NCBI RefSeq assembly: GCF_014642675.1 | Contig: NZ_BMIS01000001.1 | Span: 310,001-374,000 of the forward strand | DNA length: 64,000 nt | Direction: 5' to 3' | From: Nesterenkonia cremea | Lineage (GTDB): Bacteria > Actinomycetota > Actinomycetes > Actinomycetales > Micrococcaceae | Part shown: positions 8,245 to 17,578 of the stretch, one piece after another | Layout: every line of letters begins with the position of its first letter | Position numbering within the stretch: position 1 is the stretch's first letter | Notes under the pieces: model-generated | Told to the model about the DNA's origin: nothing | Database searches by the model: none | The model's input: the letters and a program-made list of their open reading frames with translations, nothing else | Program-made: the position numbers and the translations under genes

Positions 8245-9699
8245 ATGTCCGAAGAGCAGGGAACTGCCGGAACACCCGTGGCAGAACGAGGCGCGCTGTT
8301 CTGGATCATCGTGGTGCTCCTGGCGCTGACGATGGTGCTGCTGTTCACCATCCCGTTCGTGATCCCCGCTCTGATCTACCTCTTCGTGCTCAGGGCCCAG
8401 GCGAAGAAGTCTCACCGAGCGGGGCAGGCGGAGGCCGGGCGGAACCGCTGGGCTGAAGCCGAGATCCACCGGCTGGGCATCATGGACCACTTTCAGAGGC
8501 AGGAGGAGCTCCAGAACCTGAAGGATGAGCAGAGCCGCTTGGAGCAGGAGATCCATCAGCGCCGGGCCGAGTGGGAGCAGGAAGAGCGGGAGATCAGCCG
8601 CACCAAGCTTTCACATACGCAGGAAGCTCGTGCTGTTGAGCGGAAGCTGCTGAACCTCAAGGACATGTACGACGTCCAGGACTATGGGCTCTACGACTTC
8701 GAGAATCCTGCTGATGATTCGGTTGAACTGAAGGAGACGCTGAAGGATGCGCAGGGCCGGATCAAGGAGATGGTCAGGAACAAGACCGCTGCCACCGGAA
8801 CGACGACTATGACGTTCGACGGTGACCTGAAGAAGGGCCAGAAGATGGTCGATGACATGGTCAAGCTGTTGCTGCGCTCCTTCAATGCTGAGGCCGAGAA
8901 TGCGGTGAAGACCGTGAGGGCCGGCCACCTGACCCAGGCTAAGAATCGTCTGGAGAAGTCGGCCAATGCGGTGGAGCGCCTGGGCAAGAGCATGAGCATC
9001 CGGATCTCGCCCACCTTCTACGAGCTGCGTGAGAAGGAGCTCAAGCTCACCCACCAGCATCTGGAAGCCGTGAAGGCCGCCAAGGAGGAGGAACGTGAGA
9101 TCAGGGCGCGCCAGCGCGAGGAGGCCAAGGCCCAGAAGGAGTTCGAGGCGCTGAAGGCCAAGCAGGAGAAGGAGGTCGAACACTACCGCAATGTGGTCGC
9201 CTCGCTGCAGGAGTCCGGTGACGAGGAACAGGTCGTCAAGATGGCGGCGACTTTGGCCGAGGCTGAGGAGAAGCTCGATGACGTCGAGAACAGGATGGCC
9301 AATACACGCGCCGGCTATGTCTACGTGGCCTCCAACCGCGGAGCCTTCGGGGAAGGCGTGGTGAAGATCGGGATGACGCGCCGCCTCAACCCTGAGGAGC
9401 GCCTGAAGGAGCTTTCAGACGCCTCGGTCCCGTTCAACTTCGACAAGCACACCATCATCTTCAGCGAGGATGCCGTGGCTCTGGAAAACGCCCTGCATAA
9501 GCACTTCGCCGATCGCCGTGTGAACCTGATCAATATGAGGCGCGAGTACTTCTACGCGACGCCGGCTCAGGTGAAGGACGCTCTGATCGAGCACGACGTC
9601 CACGTCCTCGAGTATCACGAGGAGGCTGAAGCTGTTGAGTTCGAAGCCTCAGAACGTCAGCGGACCACACGAGTTCAGACTGACGCGGGAGATATCTGA
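8245..9699 (+). CDS. Membrane-anchored coiled-coil protein with DUF4041 and GIY-YIG (T5orf172) domains
   Basis: This 484-aa protein has two hydrophobic segments at about residues 18-50 (FWIIVVLLALTMVLLFTIPF), long charged coiled coils at about 65-130 and 270-350, a central DUF4041-type region (LKDMYDVQDYGLYDFENP), and a C-terminal GIY-YIG-like nuclease domain of the T5orf172/Mug113 type at about 355-455. The latter begins GYVYVASNRGAFGEGVVKIGMTRR and contains ALENALHKHF and RREYFYATP. This architecture is common in phages, mobile elements and scattered bacterial genomes; its role is unresolved. The ATG at 8245 follows AAGGAAAGAGGGG. It stands alone between the decayed channel and a symporter pair. 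Confidence 0.82.
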   Translation: MSEEQGTAGTPVAERGALFWIIVVLLALTMVLLFTIPFVIPALIYLFVLRAQAKKSHRAGQAEAGRNRWAEAEIHRLGIMDHFQRQEELQNLKDEQSRLEQEIHQRRAEWEQEEREISRTKLSHTQEARAVERKLLNLKDMYDVQDYGLYDFENPADDSVELKETLKDAQGRIKEMVRNKTAATGTTTMTFDGDLKKGQKMVDDMVKLLLRSFNAEAENAVKTVRAGHLTQAKNRLEKSANAVERLGKSMSIRISPTFYELREKELKLTHQHLEAVKAAKEEEREIRARQREEAKAQKEFEALKAKQEKEVEHYRNVVASLQESGDEEQVVKMAATLAEAEEKLDDVENRMANTRAGYVYVASNRGAFGEGVVKIGMTRRLNPEERLKELSDASVPFNFDKHTIIFSEDAVALENALHKHFADRRVNLINMRREYFYATPAQVKDALIEHDVHVLEYHEEAEAVEFEASERQRTTRVQTDAGDI

Positions 9700-9719
9700 G
9701 TCTGTGTATTCTGAAGTCC

Positions 9720-9929
9720 ATGATCCGCACGGATGAGGGCCGGCGCAGCAGTCGGCGTCGTGCTGTCCTGCTGATCTCCATCCCGGTGATCATGCTGGCC
9801 ATGTTCGTGGTCCCGTACACGCTGCTGCGTGAGGTGGACGCCTGGTACGGCAGTGCGCTGTTCTGGATGCTGGCCACCGGCGCGGTCATCGCGCTGAACG
9901 TGATCCTCTCCGCCGACTGGGAGGACTGA
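9720..9929 (+). CDS. Small DUF3311-like membrane protein paired with symporter
   Basis: This 69-aa protein has two predicted membrane helices (RAVLLISIPVIMLAMFVVPY and ALFWMLATGAVIALNVIL), a basic N-terminus and an acidic end, SADWED. It sits 4 bp upstream of a sodium:solute symporter gene. This size and position match DUF3311/YhdT-like partner proteins that accompany SSS-family transporters. The pairing suggests a subunit or assembly factor. No promoter is evident in the 20 bp after the previous gene. Confidence 0.7.
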   Translation: MIRTDEGRRSSRRRAVLLISIPVIMLAMFVVPYTLLREVDAWYGSALFWMLATGAVIALNVILSADWED

Positions 9930-9933
9930 GCCG

Positions 9934-11430
9934 ATGCCGGCCGAATGGGTATGGACAGGCGTGGGCGTCTATGTGGTGCTCGCGCTCGCCGCCGCGGTGC
10001 TCTCCCGACCGGGCCGCTCCGAGGACATGTCCGCCTACTTCCTGGGTGGGCGCCGGATGGGCGGATTCGTCTCCGCGATGAGCTACAGCGCCACCACCTA
10101 CAGCGCCTTCATGATGATCGGCCTGGCCGGTCTGACCTATGCCGGGGGAGTGGGGGCGCTCGGCTTCGAGCTGCTCTACCTCTGCGGGGTCACCCTGGTG
10201 CTGGTCTTCGGGCCCCGATTCTGGCGGGTCGGCAAGCGCTTCGGCTTCATCACCCCCTCAGAGATGATCGGTCACCGCTACGGCAGCCGCTCGGCAGGGG
10301 CGACCACCGCCCTGGCCAGCTGCATCTTCCTGATCCCGTACGCCGCAGTCCAGCTGGCCGGCGTCGGGTATCTGCTCTCCGGGATGACCGGGGATGCGAT
10401 CAGCTTCACCCAGGGCACGCTGCTGGCCATGGCGCTGGCGATCGTCTTCGCCATGGTGGCGGGGCTGCGCTCGGTGGCCTGGACCGACTCGCTGCAGTCG
10501 GTGCTGATGATCATCGGCGCCACCCTGGTGGTCATCGTGGTGATCTGGCAGTTCGGCGGCCTCGGCGCCTTCTTCGACGGACTGGCCGAGCAGCCCGGTG
10601 CGATGAGCGTGCCGGGGGAAGGTTATTTCACCTTCAGCACCTTCCTGGCGCTGACCCTGCCGTGGATCTTCTTCTCCATCTCGAACCCGCAGGTCAGCCA
10701 GCGGCTCTTCACCCCCGGTTCCATGAAGGACCTGCGGCGGATGCTGCTGGGCTTCCTGGTCTTCGGCTTCATCTACACCTTCGTCTCAGTGTTCTGGGGT
10801 TTCGCGGCCCGGCTGCACTTCCCGGACCTGGAGTCCAGCGATATGGCCACCCCCACGCTGCTGGGCTCAGAGCTGGTGCCCACACCGCTGGCGCTGATCG
10901 TGATGATCGGTATCCTGGCCGCCTGCGTCTCCACCATCGACTCGATCATGCTGACCCTGTCCTCCACGCTGAGCCGCGACGTCTACGCGGCGGTGCGCCC
11001 GCGCTCCTCCGAGCGGGGCCAGCTGCGGCTGGGCAAGCTGGCGCTGCCGGTGATCGCCGGTCTGGCCTACTGGTTCGCACACCTGGAGCTGGACCTGGTG
11101 GCGGTGCTCTCGGTGTCGGCGTCGGCGGGTCTGCTGGTGCTGGTCCCGCCCACGGTGGGCGCCTTCTTCTGGAAGCGCGGCACCGCGGCCGGGGTGATCG
11201 TCTCCGTGGTGGTGGCCGGGGCACTGGTCTTCGCGCTGGAGGCCACCGGCACGCTGTTCCTGGGTCAGGGCAGCGGCGTCTGGGGGCTGCTGGTCTCCGT
11301 GCTGCTGTTCGTCGGGGTCAGCCTGCTGACGCGGCCTCCGCGGGATCGGGCGGAGGAGTTCATCGCCGCCTCCCGGCGCGGTCGGCGGGAGACATCCGAC
11401 GACGACGCCGCACTCGCCGCCCAGCGGTAG
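9934..11430 (+). CDS. Sodium:solute symporter family protein
   Basis: This 498-aa polytopic protein, about 13 membrane helices, belongs to the SSS family (PanF/MctP-like branch). The signature region SAYFLGGRRMGGFVSAMSYSATTYSAFM near residue 30 matches the Na+-binding helix TM1 of the family, and IFFSISNPQVSQRLF and GILAACVSTIDSIMLTLSS match later conserved helices. It is translated 4 bp after the small DUF3311-like gene. The C-tail is cytoplasmic and charged. The substrate (monocarboxylate, pantothenate or another organic anion) cannot be decided. Confidence 0.87.
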   Translation: MPAEWVWTGVGVYVVLALAAAVLSRPGRSEDMSAYFLGGRRMGGFVSAMSYSATTYSAFMMIGLAGLTYAGGVGALGFELLYLCGVTLVLVFGPRFWRVGKRFGFITPSEMIGHRYGSRSAGATTALASCIFLIPYAAVQLAGVGYLLSGMTGDAISFTQGTLLAMALAIVFAMVAGLRSVAWTDSLQSVLMIIGATLVVIVVIWQFGGLGAFFDGLAEQPGAMSVPGEGYFTFSTFLALTLPWIFFSISNPQVSQRLFTPGSMKDLRRMLLGFLVFGFIYTFVSVFWGFAARLHFPDLESSDMATPTLLGSELVPTPLALIVMIGILAACVSTIDSIMLTLSSTLSRDVYAAVRPRSSERGQLRLGKLALPVIAGLAYWFAHLELDLVAVLSVSASAGLLVLVPPTVGAFFWKRGTAAGVIVSVVVAGALVFALEATGTLFLGQGSGVWGLLVSVLLFVGVSLLTRPPRDRAEEFIAASRRGRRETSDDDAALAAQR

Positions 11431-11462
11431 GTGCGCGGTCTGTGCCCCTGTCCCTCCCTGGC

Positions 11463-11532
11463 GAATTGCGTACCGGAATGTCGTGAATACGGGGATCGTG
11501 GTCGCGATTGTCGATGATGAGGTACACGATTC
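11463..11532. repeat. 70-bp palindromic repeat, copy 1
   Basis: The element is bounded by GAATTGCGTACC at 11463-11474 and GGTACACGATTC at 11521-11532, imperfect inverted copies of each other. Total length is exactly 70 bp, the same as two further copies at 12290-12359 and 15915-15984. It lies in the gap between the symporter and the VOC gene. Confidence 0.75.
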
Positions 11533-11557
11533 GCGCTGGGAGACCTAGGCTGGGGCC

Positions 11558-11965
11558 ATGAGCTTCTCACGGCAGATCGTGGTCCTGGACGCGGCCGACA
11601 TCGAGGCGGTGGCGACCTTCTGGGCCGGCGTCTACGAGGGCGAGGTCGTACGCGCCGACGCCGACTGGTACGAGATCAGTGTGGGCGCGGACCACCCCGT
11701 GGCGGTGCAGCGGGTGGCTGATCACGTTCGCCCGGAATGGCCCGACGGGCAGCCGCAGCAGGTGCACCTGGACTTCTTCGTCGATGACCTGCGGGCCGAG
11801 CACGAGCGCGTCATGGGCCTGGGCGCGGAGCTGCTGAAGCCCTCCAGCGATCCCGACGCCGAGACCGGCTTCCAGGTCTACGCGGACCCTGCAGGGCACC
11901 CCTTCTGCCTCTGCTGGGGCTGGGAGGCCTGGCGCGAAGAGCTGCGGCAGGGTTCCCACAGCTGA
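11558..11965 (+). CDS. VOC (glyoxalase-fold) family protein
   Basis: This 135-aa protein of the vicinal oxygen chelate superfamily has a two-repeat beta-alpha-beta fold. Features are VLDAADIEAVATFWAGVYEG at the start, WYEISVG, QQVHLDFFVDDLRAEHERVMGLGAELL in the middle, and YADPAGHPFCLCWGW at the end, where a metal ligand and the last strand usually lie. The domain matches the common Glyoxalase-like domain of actinobacteria rather than true glyoxalase I. Substrate unknown. The next gene (glutaredoxin) follows after 40 bp on the same strand. Confidence 0.85.
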   Translation: MSFSRQIVVLDAADIEAVATFWAGVYEGEVVRADADWYEISVGADHPVAVQRVADHVRPEWPDGQPQQVHLDFFVDDLRAEHERVMGLGAELLKPSSDPDAETGFQVYADPAGHPFCLCWGWEAWREELRQGSHS

Positions 11966-12005
11966 GCCGGGCGGCCGGCGTCGGGAACTCACTTAGGCTG
12001 GGGCT

Positions 12006-12269
12006 ATGAGCGAGAACGCAGAGCAGAGCATCAGGGTCTTCGGCGCCGACTGGTGCCGAGACTGCCGGCGGACCAAGGCCCAGCTGGACGGGCTGGGTGT
12101 GGCCTACACCTATATCGACCTCGAGGCAGAGCCGGAGGCCGCTGACGTCGCCCGGGACATCTCCGGGAGGACCAACATCCCCGTGGTCCTCTACCCGGAC
12201 GCCTCCCACCAGGTGGAGCCGAGCAACGCCGACGTGGAGGCCAAGCTGCGGGAGATCAGCCTGCTCTGA
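12006..12269 (+). CDS. Glutaredoxin / mycoredoxin-like protein
   Basis: This 87-aa thioredoxin-fold protein carries the redox motif WCRDC (Trp-Cys-Arg-Asp-Cys) near residue 16, then TKAQLDGLGVAYTYIDLEAEPEA, the cis-proline NIPVVLYPD and a C-terminal helix. The length and motif fit actinobacterial glutaredoxin/mycoredoxin-type oxidoreductases that use mycothiol; the exact C-x-x-C residues differ from classical Mrx1 (CGYC), so partner thiol and substrate are not certain. The ATG at 12006 is preceded by a weak ribosome site. The 70-bp repeat copy 2 begins 20 bp after its stop. Confidence 0.85.
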   Translation: MSENAEQSIRVFGADWCRDCRRTKAQLDGLGVAYTYIDLEAEPEAADVARDISGRTNIPVVLYPDASHQVEPSNADVEAKLREISLL

Positions 12270-12289
12270 CGTTTCTGCTCTGAACCCGA

Positions 12290-12359
12290 GAATTGCGTGC
12301 CTGATTGTGGAGAATATGGCGATTGCGGTCCCTATTCACCACAATCAGGCACGCAATTC
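12290..12359. repeat. 70-bp palindromic repeat, copy 2 (nearly perfect)
   Basis: Arms are GAATTGCGTGCC (12290-12301) and GGCACGCAATTC (12348-12359); pairing extends outward to CCCGAGAATT/AATTCTCGGG and inward through TGATTGTGG/CCACAATCA. The stem of about 25 bp and the short loop could form a strong hairpin at the 3' ends of the glutaredoxin gene and of the convergent dehydrogenase pseudogene, whose last codons lie inside it. Confidence 0.8.
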
Positions 12360-13149
12360 TCGGGCCGGGCCGGCGTGCACCACCGGTAGAGCTGCTCGGG
12401 GGCGACTCCTGCGGCGTCGAAGGCGGCGTCTGCCCCCAGCCCGGAGGTCCTCTCCGCGATCACCTCCGGCACGTCCACTGCCCCTGGGTCCAGAGTCTCG
12501 GCGCCCAGCGCCTCGATGGAGGCCCGGCGACCGGCCGATGGCTCGACGACGGCGATCTCTGTCACCCCCATGCCGCGAAGGGCGAACCATATGCCGATGC
12601 CGATGGGGCCGGCGCCGTAGATCAGCGCTGTCCCCTGATCGGAGATCCCGCTGAGCTTGGCCGCGTGATAGGCAACGGACATGGGCTCCACCAGGGCCCC
12701 CATCTCCAGCGGGACACTGTCCGGGAGCCGGTGCACCTGCGACTGAGGCACCACGGTGTACTCGGCCATGGCACCATCGGCCATGAGGCCGTGGAAGCCG
12801 ATCTCACGGCAGAGGTTGTAGTTCCCCGATACGCAGGGCCGGCACTTTCCGCATCGATAGATGGGTTCGACGGCGACTCGGTCGCCCACCTGCACCTCGG
12901 TGACGCCCGGGCCCGCCTCGACCACCGTCCCGGAGAATTCGTGGCCCATCACCAGCGGTTTTTGCCTGCCGGTGATCGGATGCGGCCCGTCTGCGGGGAT
13001 GAAGATGGGGCCGTCATAGTATTCGTGCAGGTCGGTTCCGCAGATCCCGTTCCGGCTGACCTGGATCTTCACCTGCCCGACTGCGGGGTGGGTTCGGGGA
13101 TGTCTTCGATCGTGACGTGGTTGCGGTCATGGTAGACGGCGGCGCGCAT
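12332..13149 (-). pseudogene. Broken zinc-dependent 2,3-butanediol-type alcohol dehydrogenase
   Basis: The protein begins at the ATG at 13149 (MRAAVYHDRNHVTIEDIPEP) and meets a stop after PTPQSGR. One missing base near 13073 separates this from KIQVSRNGICGTDLHEYYDGP in the next frame, which continues through GHEFSGTVVEAGPG, zinc-binding CGKCRPCVSGNYNLC, and the NAD-binding part ALIYGAGPIGIGI. The frame then breaks off after FDAAGVAPEQLYRW and ends inside the 70-bp repeat copy 2, so about 80-100 C-terminal residues of the usual 350 are absent. Resemblance is to (R,R)- or (S,S)-butanediol dehydrogenases. With both a frameshift and a lost 3' end it is surely non-functional. Confidence 0.8.
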
Positions 13150-13405
13150 AGGGCCTCCTCGGCATCTCGGCAGCAGCTGTTCCCACCGGCTTCGGCCCTC
13201 AGGCCGAACCGATTGAGCATGCTGCATGTGGTGTATATCACTTGATACGGTCCAGTCTGGATGAGATGCGGAGCAGATCGTGTTCCGATCTGAAACACCT
13301 CCAGGTGTGGAAGGAGTCGGCCTGGTGGGAGTGCGCCCCTGTCGGCCTGGAGGAGATCCGGGCCACCGGGCGGAGGCCTTCCCGCCCCGCGCAGTGAGGA
13401 GACAC

Positions 13406-15271
13406 ATGTCCCGGTCTCGCGCCCTGGACGCGCTCGAACAGCAGATGTGGGCTCTCACCGATGTCCAGCCCTTCGACGTCCAGTGGCAGATCCAGGACCT
13501 GACGGCGTCGGGCGTGCGGACCATCGGCGCCGGGGCCCACATTCAGGCAGCCTCCTTCAGCACTCGCAAGGTCAGTGTGCTGCTGGCCTGTCTGGCGCGG
13601 GTGCACCGTGGGGACCTGTGCCTGGGGATGCGGCTTCCCATCGCCGAGGAGCACCGTGCCGGAGTCCAGGCGGGCATCATGAAGAACATGGCCGCCGGTG
13701 TGGAGCTCACGTTGGAGGATCATCTGCGTCAGATGATGATCACCTCGGACAATATCTGTACCCAGCTGGTCTTCGAGGCCATCGGCCGTGCTGCCGGTGA
13801 CCCTCTGGAGGAGGTCAACCGCTACGTTACGGAGGTGGGGCTGACTGCTACGGTTCACCGCGAGATCTTCCCGCGCACCGGGGAGCTGAGCTGGGATCAC
13901 AGCATTGAGCAGATGACGGTGACCTCTGCGGCGGACCAGGTTCAGCTGCTGGGCGCACTCGGCCGCGCCACCGGATGCGAAGGGGCCGCTGCGCAGCTGT
14001 GCATCACGCCGGTTCTGGCCCGGTTCGCCGTCGGCCTGATGCGTCAGATCCACACGCCGCGACTGGGGGCCGAAACCCGCTCTGTGGACTTCGCTGAGAA
14101 GAACGGGCGCGGACTGCGCGGGCTCTCCCAGGTCGGGCTGGCGCTCGCTGAGGATGGGGGACCTGTGGCGGCAGCTGCAGTCTTCGCTGAGAACGTCCCT
14201 GCCGAGCTTGCCGGCGGGCAGCCCGGGCGGGTGGCGGCCTATGACCTGTTCTCCGCCGTCGGCCGAGCGGTGGAGGCCTGGTACACCGGCGACGCCGCTC
14301 CGGCCGCACCCGGTCAGGTGCAGGTTGCTTCTCGCGGCGCTGTCACCGGGGGAGTAGGCCGCAGCGGCCAGGTTCCGCGCCCCTGGGCGGCGGTCCGGGC
14401 ACTCGGCACGGCGGGGTCGGGAAGCAGAGGCGTCCGCGGCTTGGAGCACCGCGCCGCACAGAGCCATCCGCTGGCCGGCGCGGGAAAGCTGCTGGCTGTC
14501 CTCGCGCTTGCTGAGCGTGCCGAACACCAGCCGGGCCTGTCGGAGACGGCCGTGGAGATCACGGCGTCGCACCGGCGGAGGGCGAGTAACGGGCCGCTGC
14601 GCACCCTGACGGGGGAGCTGACTGTCTCGTTGGCTGACGCGCTGGCTCTGGTGGTCAGCACCAGTGACGTCGCAGCCGCCCTGGCAGTCCGCGATTCTCT
14701 GGAGGGGCACGGTCTGAGGCTGGAGTCAGAGGTGCAGCGGCTGCTCGATCAGCTGCGGGCCCATGGTGCTCCGCTGCCGGCCACGCGCGTGATGATGTGG
14801 GAGGGCGACTCCGCCCCGACGGGAGATCTCATCGCCGGTGAGACCAGCCCGCAGGACTTGGTGGAGATACTGGCTCGGCTCAGTGCCGCCGGTGGATTGG
14901 GAAGCCTGGCCGAGGCCGATGCGGCCGGGGTCAGTGCTGGTGCCGCCGGCAGGGTCCTGGGGTGGATGTCCCAGGTGTTCGAACCCGCAGGGCTGGCTTT
15001 CGCGCTGCCTGGCTGCGGCCCCAGGGGTGTTCCCCAGTGGAGCCTCTCTGCAGCGGAGCCGCACGCCACAGAGGCGACACGGGGGTGGGCGTCAGTGCTC
15101 ATCACCCACCAGGGAGCTGACCCCATCAGCGGCACCGTCGCCTGCGCAGCGGCATACGTGCCGGAGGGCGATGCCTCCTCTGGGCTGCCGGCTGATGTCC
15201 ACGGCGTCCTGGGACAGCTCGGACTTGAGGCATACCGGGCGGTGGAGGGGCGTGGTCTTCCGCAGTCCTGA
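13406..15271 (+). CDS. Two-domain beta-lactamase-fold (class A-like) serine hydrolase
   Basis: This 621-aa cytoplasmic protein starts at the ATG at 13406 after GAGGAG; an upstream in-frame extension is low quality. Domain 1 (about 1-310) has the class A serine beta-lactamase layout: S52-T-R-K55 (SxxK), S114-D-N116 (SDN) and K232-N-G (KTG-like). Domain 2 (about 340-620) repeats the fold but is degraded: the SxxK position reads GAGK and the SDN position SDV. No signal peptide is seen, so an envelope penicillin-binding role is unlikely. It resembles uncharacterised actinobacterial serine hydrolases of the beta-lactamase2 family. Substrate unknown. Confidence 0.7.
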   Translation: MSRSRALDALEQQMWALTDVQPFDVQWQIQDLTASGVRTIGAGAHIQAASFSTRKVSVLLACLARVHRGDLCLGMRLPIAEEHRAGVQAGIMKNMAAGVELTLEDHLRQMMITSDNICTQLVFEAIGRAAGDPLEEVNRYVTEVGLTATVHREIFPRTGELSWDHSIEQMTVTSAADQVQLLGALGRATGCEGAAAQLCITPVLARFAVGLMRQIHTPRLGAETRSVDFAEKNGRGLRGLSQVGLALAEDGGPVAAAAVFAENVPAELAGGQPGRVAAYDLFSAVGRAVEAWYTGDAAPAAPGQVQVASRGAVTGGVGRSGQVPRPWAAVRALGTAGSGSRGVRGLEHRAAQSHPLAGAGKLLAVLALAERAEHQPGLSETAVEITASHRRRASNGPLRTLTGELTVSLADALALVVSTSDVAAALAVRDSLEGHGLRLESEVQRLLDQLRAHGAPLPATRVMMWEGDSAPTGDLIAGETSPQDLVEILARLSAAGGLGSLAEADAAGVSAGAAGRVLGWMSQVFEPAGLAFALPGCGPRGVPQWSLSAAEPHATEATRGWASVLITHQGADPISGTVACAAAYVPEGDASSGLPADVHGVLGQLGLEAYRAVEGRGLPQS

Positions 15272-15362
15272 TCCTCTGGGACCAGGCGAGCAGCTTCGGG
15301 TAGCGTTGCGCAGAGCAGCGCTGACGAACAGCGGATGAATGTGACAGTCGTTGGGAGCGATC

Positions 15363-15833
15363 ATGGCCGAGATCATTGTGGTGGGCGTGGACGAGAGCGA
15401 GACCGCCAGGAAGGCGGCGCAGAAGGCGGCGTCTCTGGCTGCGGCTTTCGGTGCGGAGCTGCATGTGGCTACGGCCTTCAACACGCATAAGGCAGAGACT
15501 CTTCAGTCCATCCACTCTCAGAGCGAATCGGATGCTGTCAGCAAGGCCTACCGCACGCTCGTGGCCCAGTACGCCGCAGACGCCGAGGCCACAGCATCAG
15601 AGATCGCCGAGGAGCTGCGCAGCAGCTCTCCGGAGCTGACGGTGATCCCCAAGGCGGTCGAAGGCAAGCCCGGCGCTGCGCTCAGCGATGAGGCCGCGAG
15701 GGTGGGCGCAGACCTCATCGTGGTGGGCAATAAGCGCGTGCAGGGGATCGCTCGGGTCCTCGGCAGCGTGGCGCGGACAGTGGCCAGCGAGGCGAAATGC
15801 GATCTCTACATCGTTCATACCCATCAGCGCTGA
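15363..15833 (+). CDS. Universal stress protein (UspA family)
   Basis: This 156-aa single Usp domain starts at the ATG at 15363 (MAEIIVVGVDESETARKA). The ATP-binding type signature is visible as IVVGNKRVQGIARVLGSVARTVASEAKCDLYIVHT, a G-x2-G-x9-G-(S/T) variant in which the glycines of the second half are partly retained. Such proteins bind ATP and modulate growth under stress or starvation. It follows the hydrolase gene by 91 bp on the same strand and has its own ribosome site. The 70-bp repeat copy 3 follows. Confidence 0.88.
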   Translation: MAEIIVVGVDESETARKAAQKAASLAAAFGAELHVATAFNTHKAETLQSIHSQSESDAVSKAYRTLVAQYAADAEATASEIAEELRSSSPELTVIPKAVEGKPGAALSDEAARVGADLIVVGNKRVQGIARVLGSVARTVASEAKCDLYIVHTHQR

Positions 15834-15914
15834 ATGAGGTCTGGCCCGGACGCTTTCCCGGGGCGCATGCGACTGCAGGGTGCGCTCTGCTCGCTGGCGC
15901 CCACCTCTGACGCA

Positions 15915-15984
15915 GAATCGCGTACCTCAATGGGGACTCTGGGCGGATCGTGTGCCTGGTTGTCGAGATTGGGGTACGCAATTC
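15915..15984. repeat. 70-bp palindromic repeat, copy 3
   Basis: Arms are GAATCGCGTACC (15915-15926) and GGTACGCAATTC (15973-15984); internal sequence GGATCGTG and TTGTCGA is shared at the same offsets with copy 1 (GGATCGTG, ATTGTCGA). It lies between the UspA gene and metN. Confidence 0.75.
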
Positions 15985-16054
15985 GGTTGGTGAGTGAGCC
16001 CCGCCACTGCTGCAGCTGGAATGGTCCGGGTGCGAAGGGGCGTTGTGCACCCTT

Positions 16055-16842
<788 letters not shown>

Positions 16843-16846
<4 letters not shown>

Positions 16847-17541
16847 GCCAGGAGCAGGGCTTCTTCCAGAGCCTCAGCCGGAGCATCGCCCAGTACCAGG
16901 ACGAGATGGTGGCCTCCATCGTGGAGACCGGCATCATGCTGGGCGCCTCGCTGATCGCCGCACTGCTGGTCGGGCTGCCCATGGGCACCTGGATGTACCT
17001 GAGCCGGAAGAACGGGCCCAGCCCCTCCGGCGGGATCTACGCAGTGCTCAATGCTTATGTGAACATCGTCAGGTCAGTGCCGTTCCTGCTGTTCGTCGTG
17101 GCGCTCATCCCCTTCACCCGCTGGCTGGTGGGGACCTCTTTCGGCACCGCAGCCGCCTCGGTCCCGCTGGCCTTCGTCGCCGTCGCGCTCTATGCCCGCT
17201 GGGTGGAGCAGACACTGCTGGACGTGCCGCGGCGGGTGGTGGACCTGGCCCATGTGCTGGGCGCGAGCACCTTCGGAATGGTCACCCGGTTCCTCTATCC
17301 GGAGGCCCGGTCCGGGCTGGTGCTGAGCCTGACCACAGTGACCATCAGCCTGATCTCCTACTCCACCATCATGGGCGTGGTCGGAGGCGGCGGCGTCGGC
17401 GACTTCGCGATGCGCTACGGCTATCAGACCTATGAGACCGAGATCATGTACACCGCCATCGTGATCATGGTGGTGGCCGTGATGCTCATCCAAGCCACCG
17501 GCACCTTCATCTCGAGGCGCCTGGACAAGCGCATCCGATGA
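16843..17541 (+). CDS. metI: Methionine ABC transporter permease
   Basis: This 232-aa permease has about five membrane helices and the MetI-type conserved stretch VNIVRSVPFLLFVVALIPF in the first third. The coupling loop is DLAHVLGASTFGMVTRFLYPEA and the following region reads TVTISLISYSTIMGVVGGGGVGDFAMRYGY, which is highly typical of MetI. The ATG overlaps the metN stop (ATGA). metQ follows after 37 bp. Slightly longer at the N-terminus than E. coli MetI (217 aa). Confidence 0.92.
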
Positions 17542-17578
17542 AGACCTGCCATCACTCAACCCTGAGGAGAACCTTTCC

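Noticed and set aside
12305..13135. 276-aa plus-strand frame opposite the dehydrogenase pseudogene
   Set aside because: No family features; the minus strand clearly encodes zinc dehydrogenase motifs.
16000..16054. Possible SAM riboswitch or T-box before metN
   Set aside because: The gap is filled by the UspA 3' region and the 70-bp repeat; no S-box or T-box core sequence is visible.
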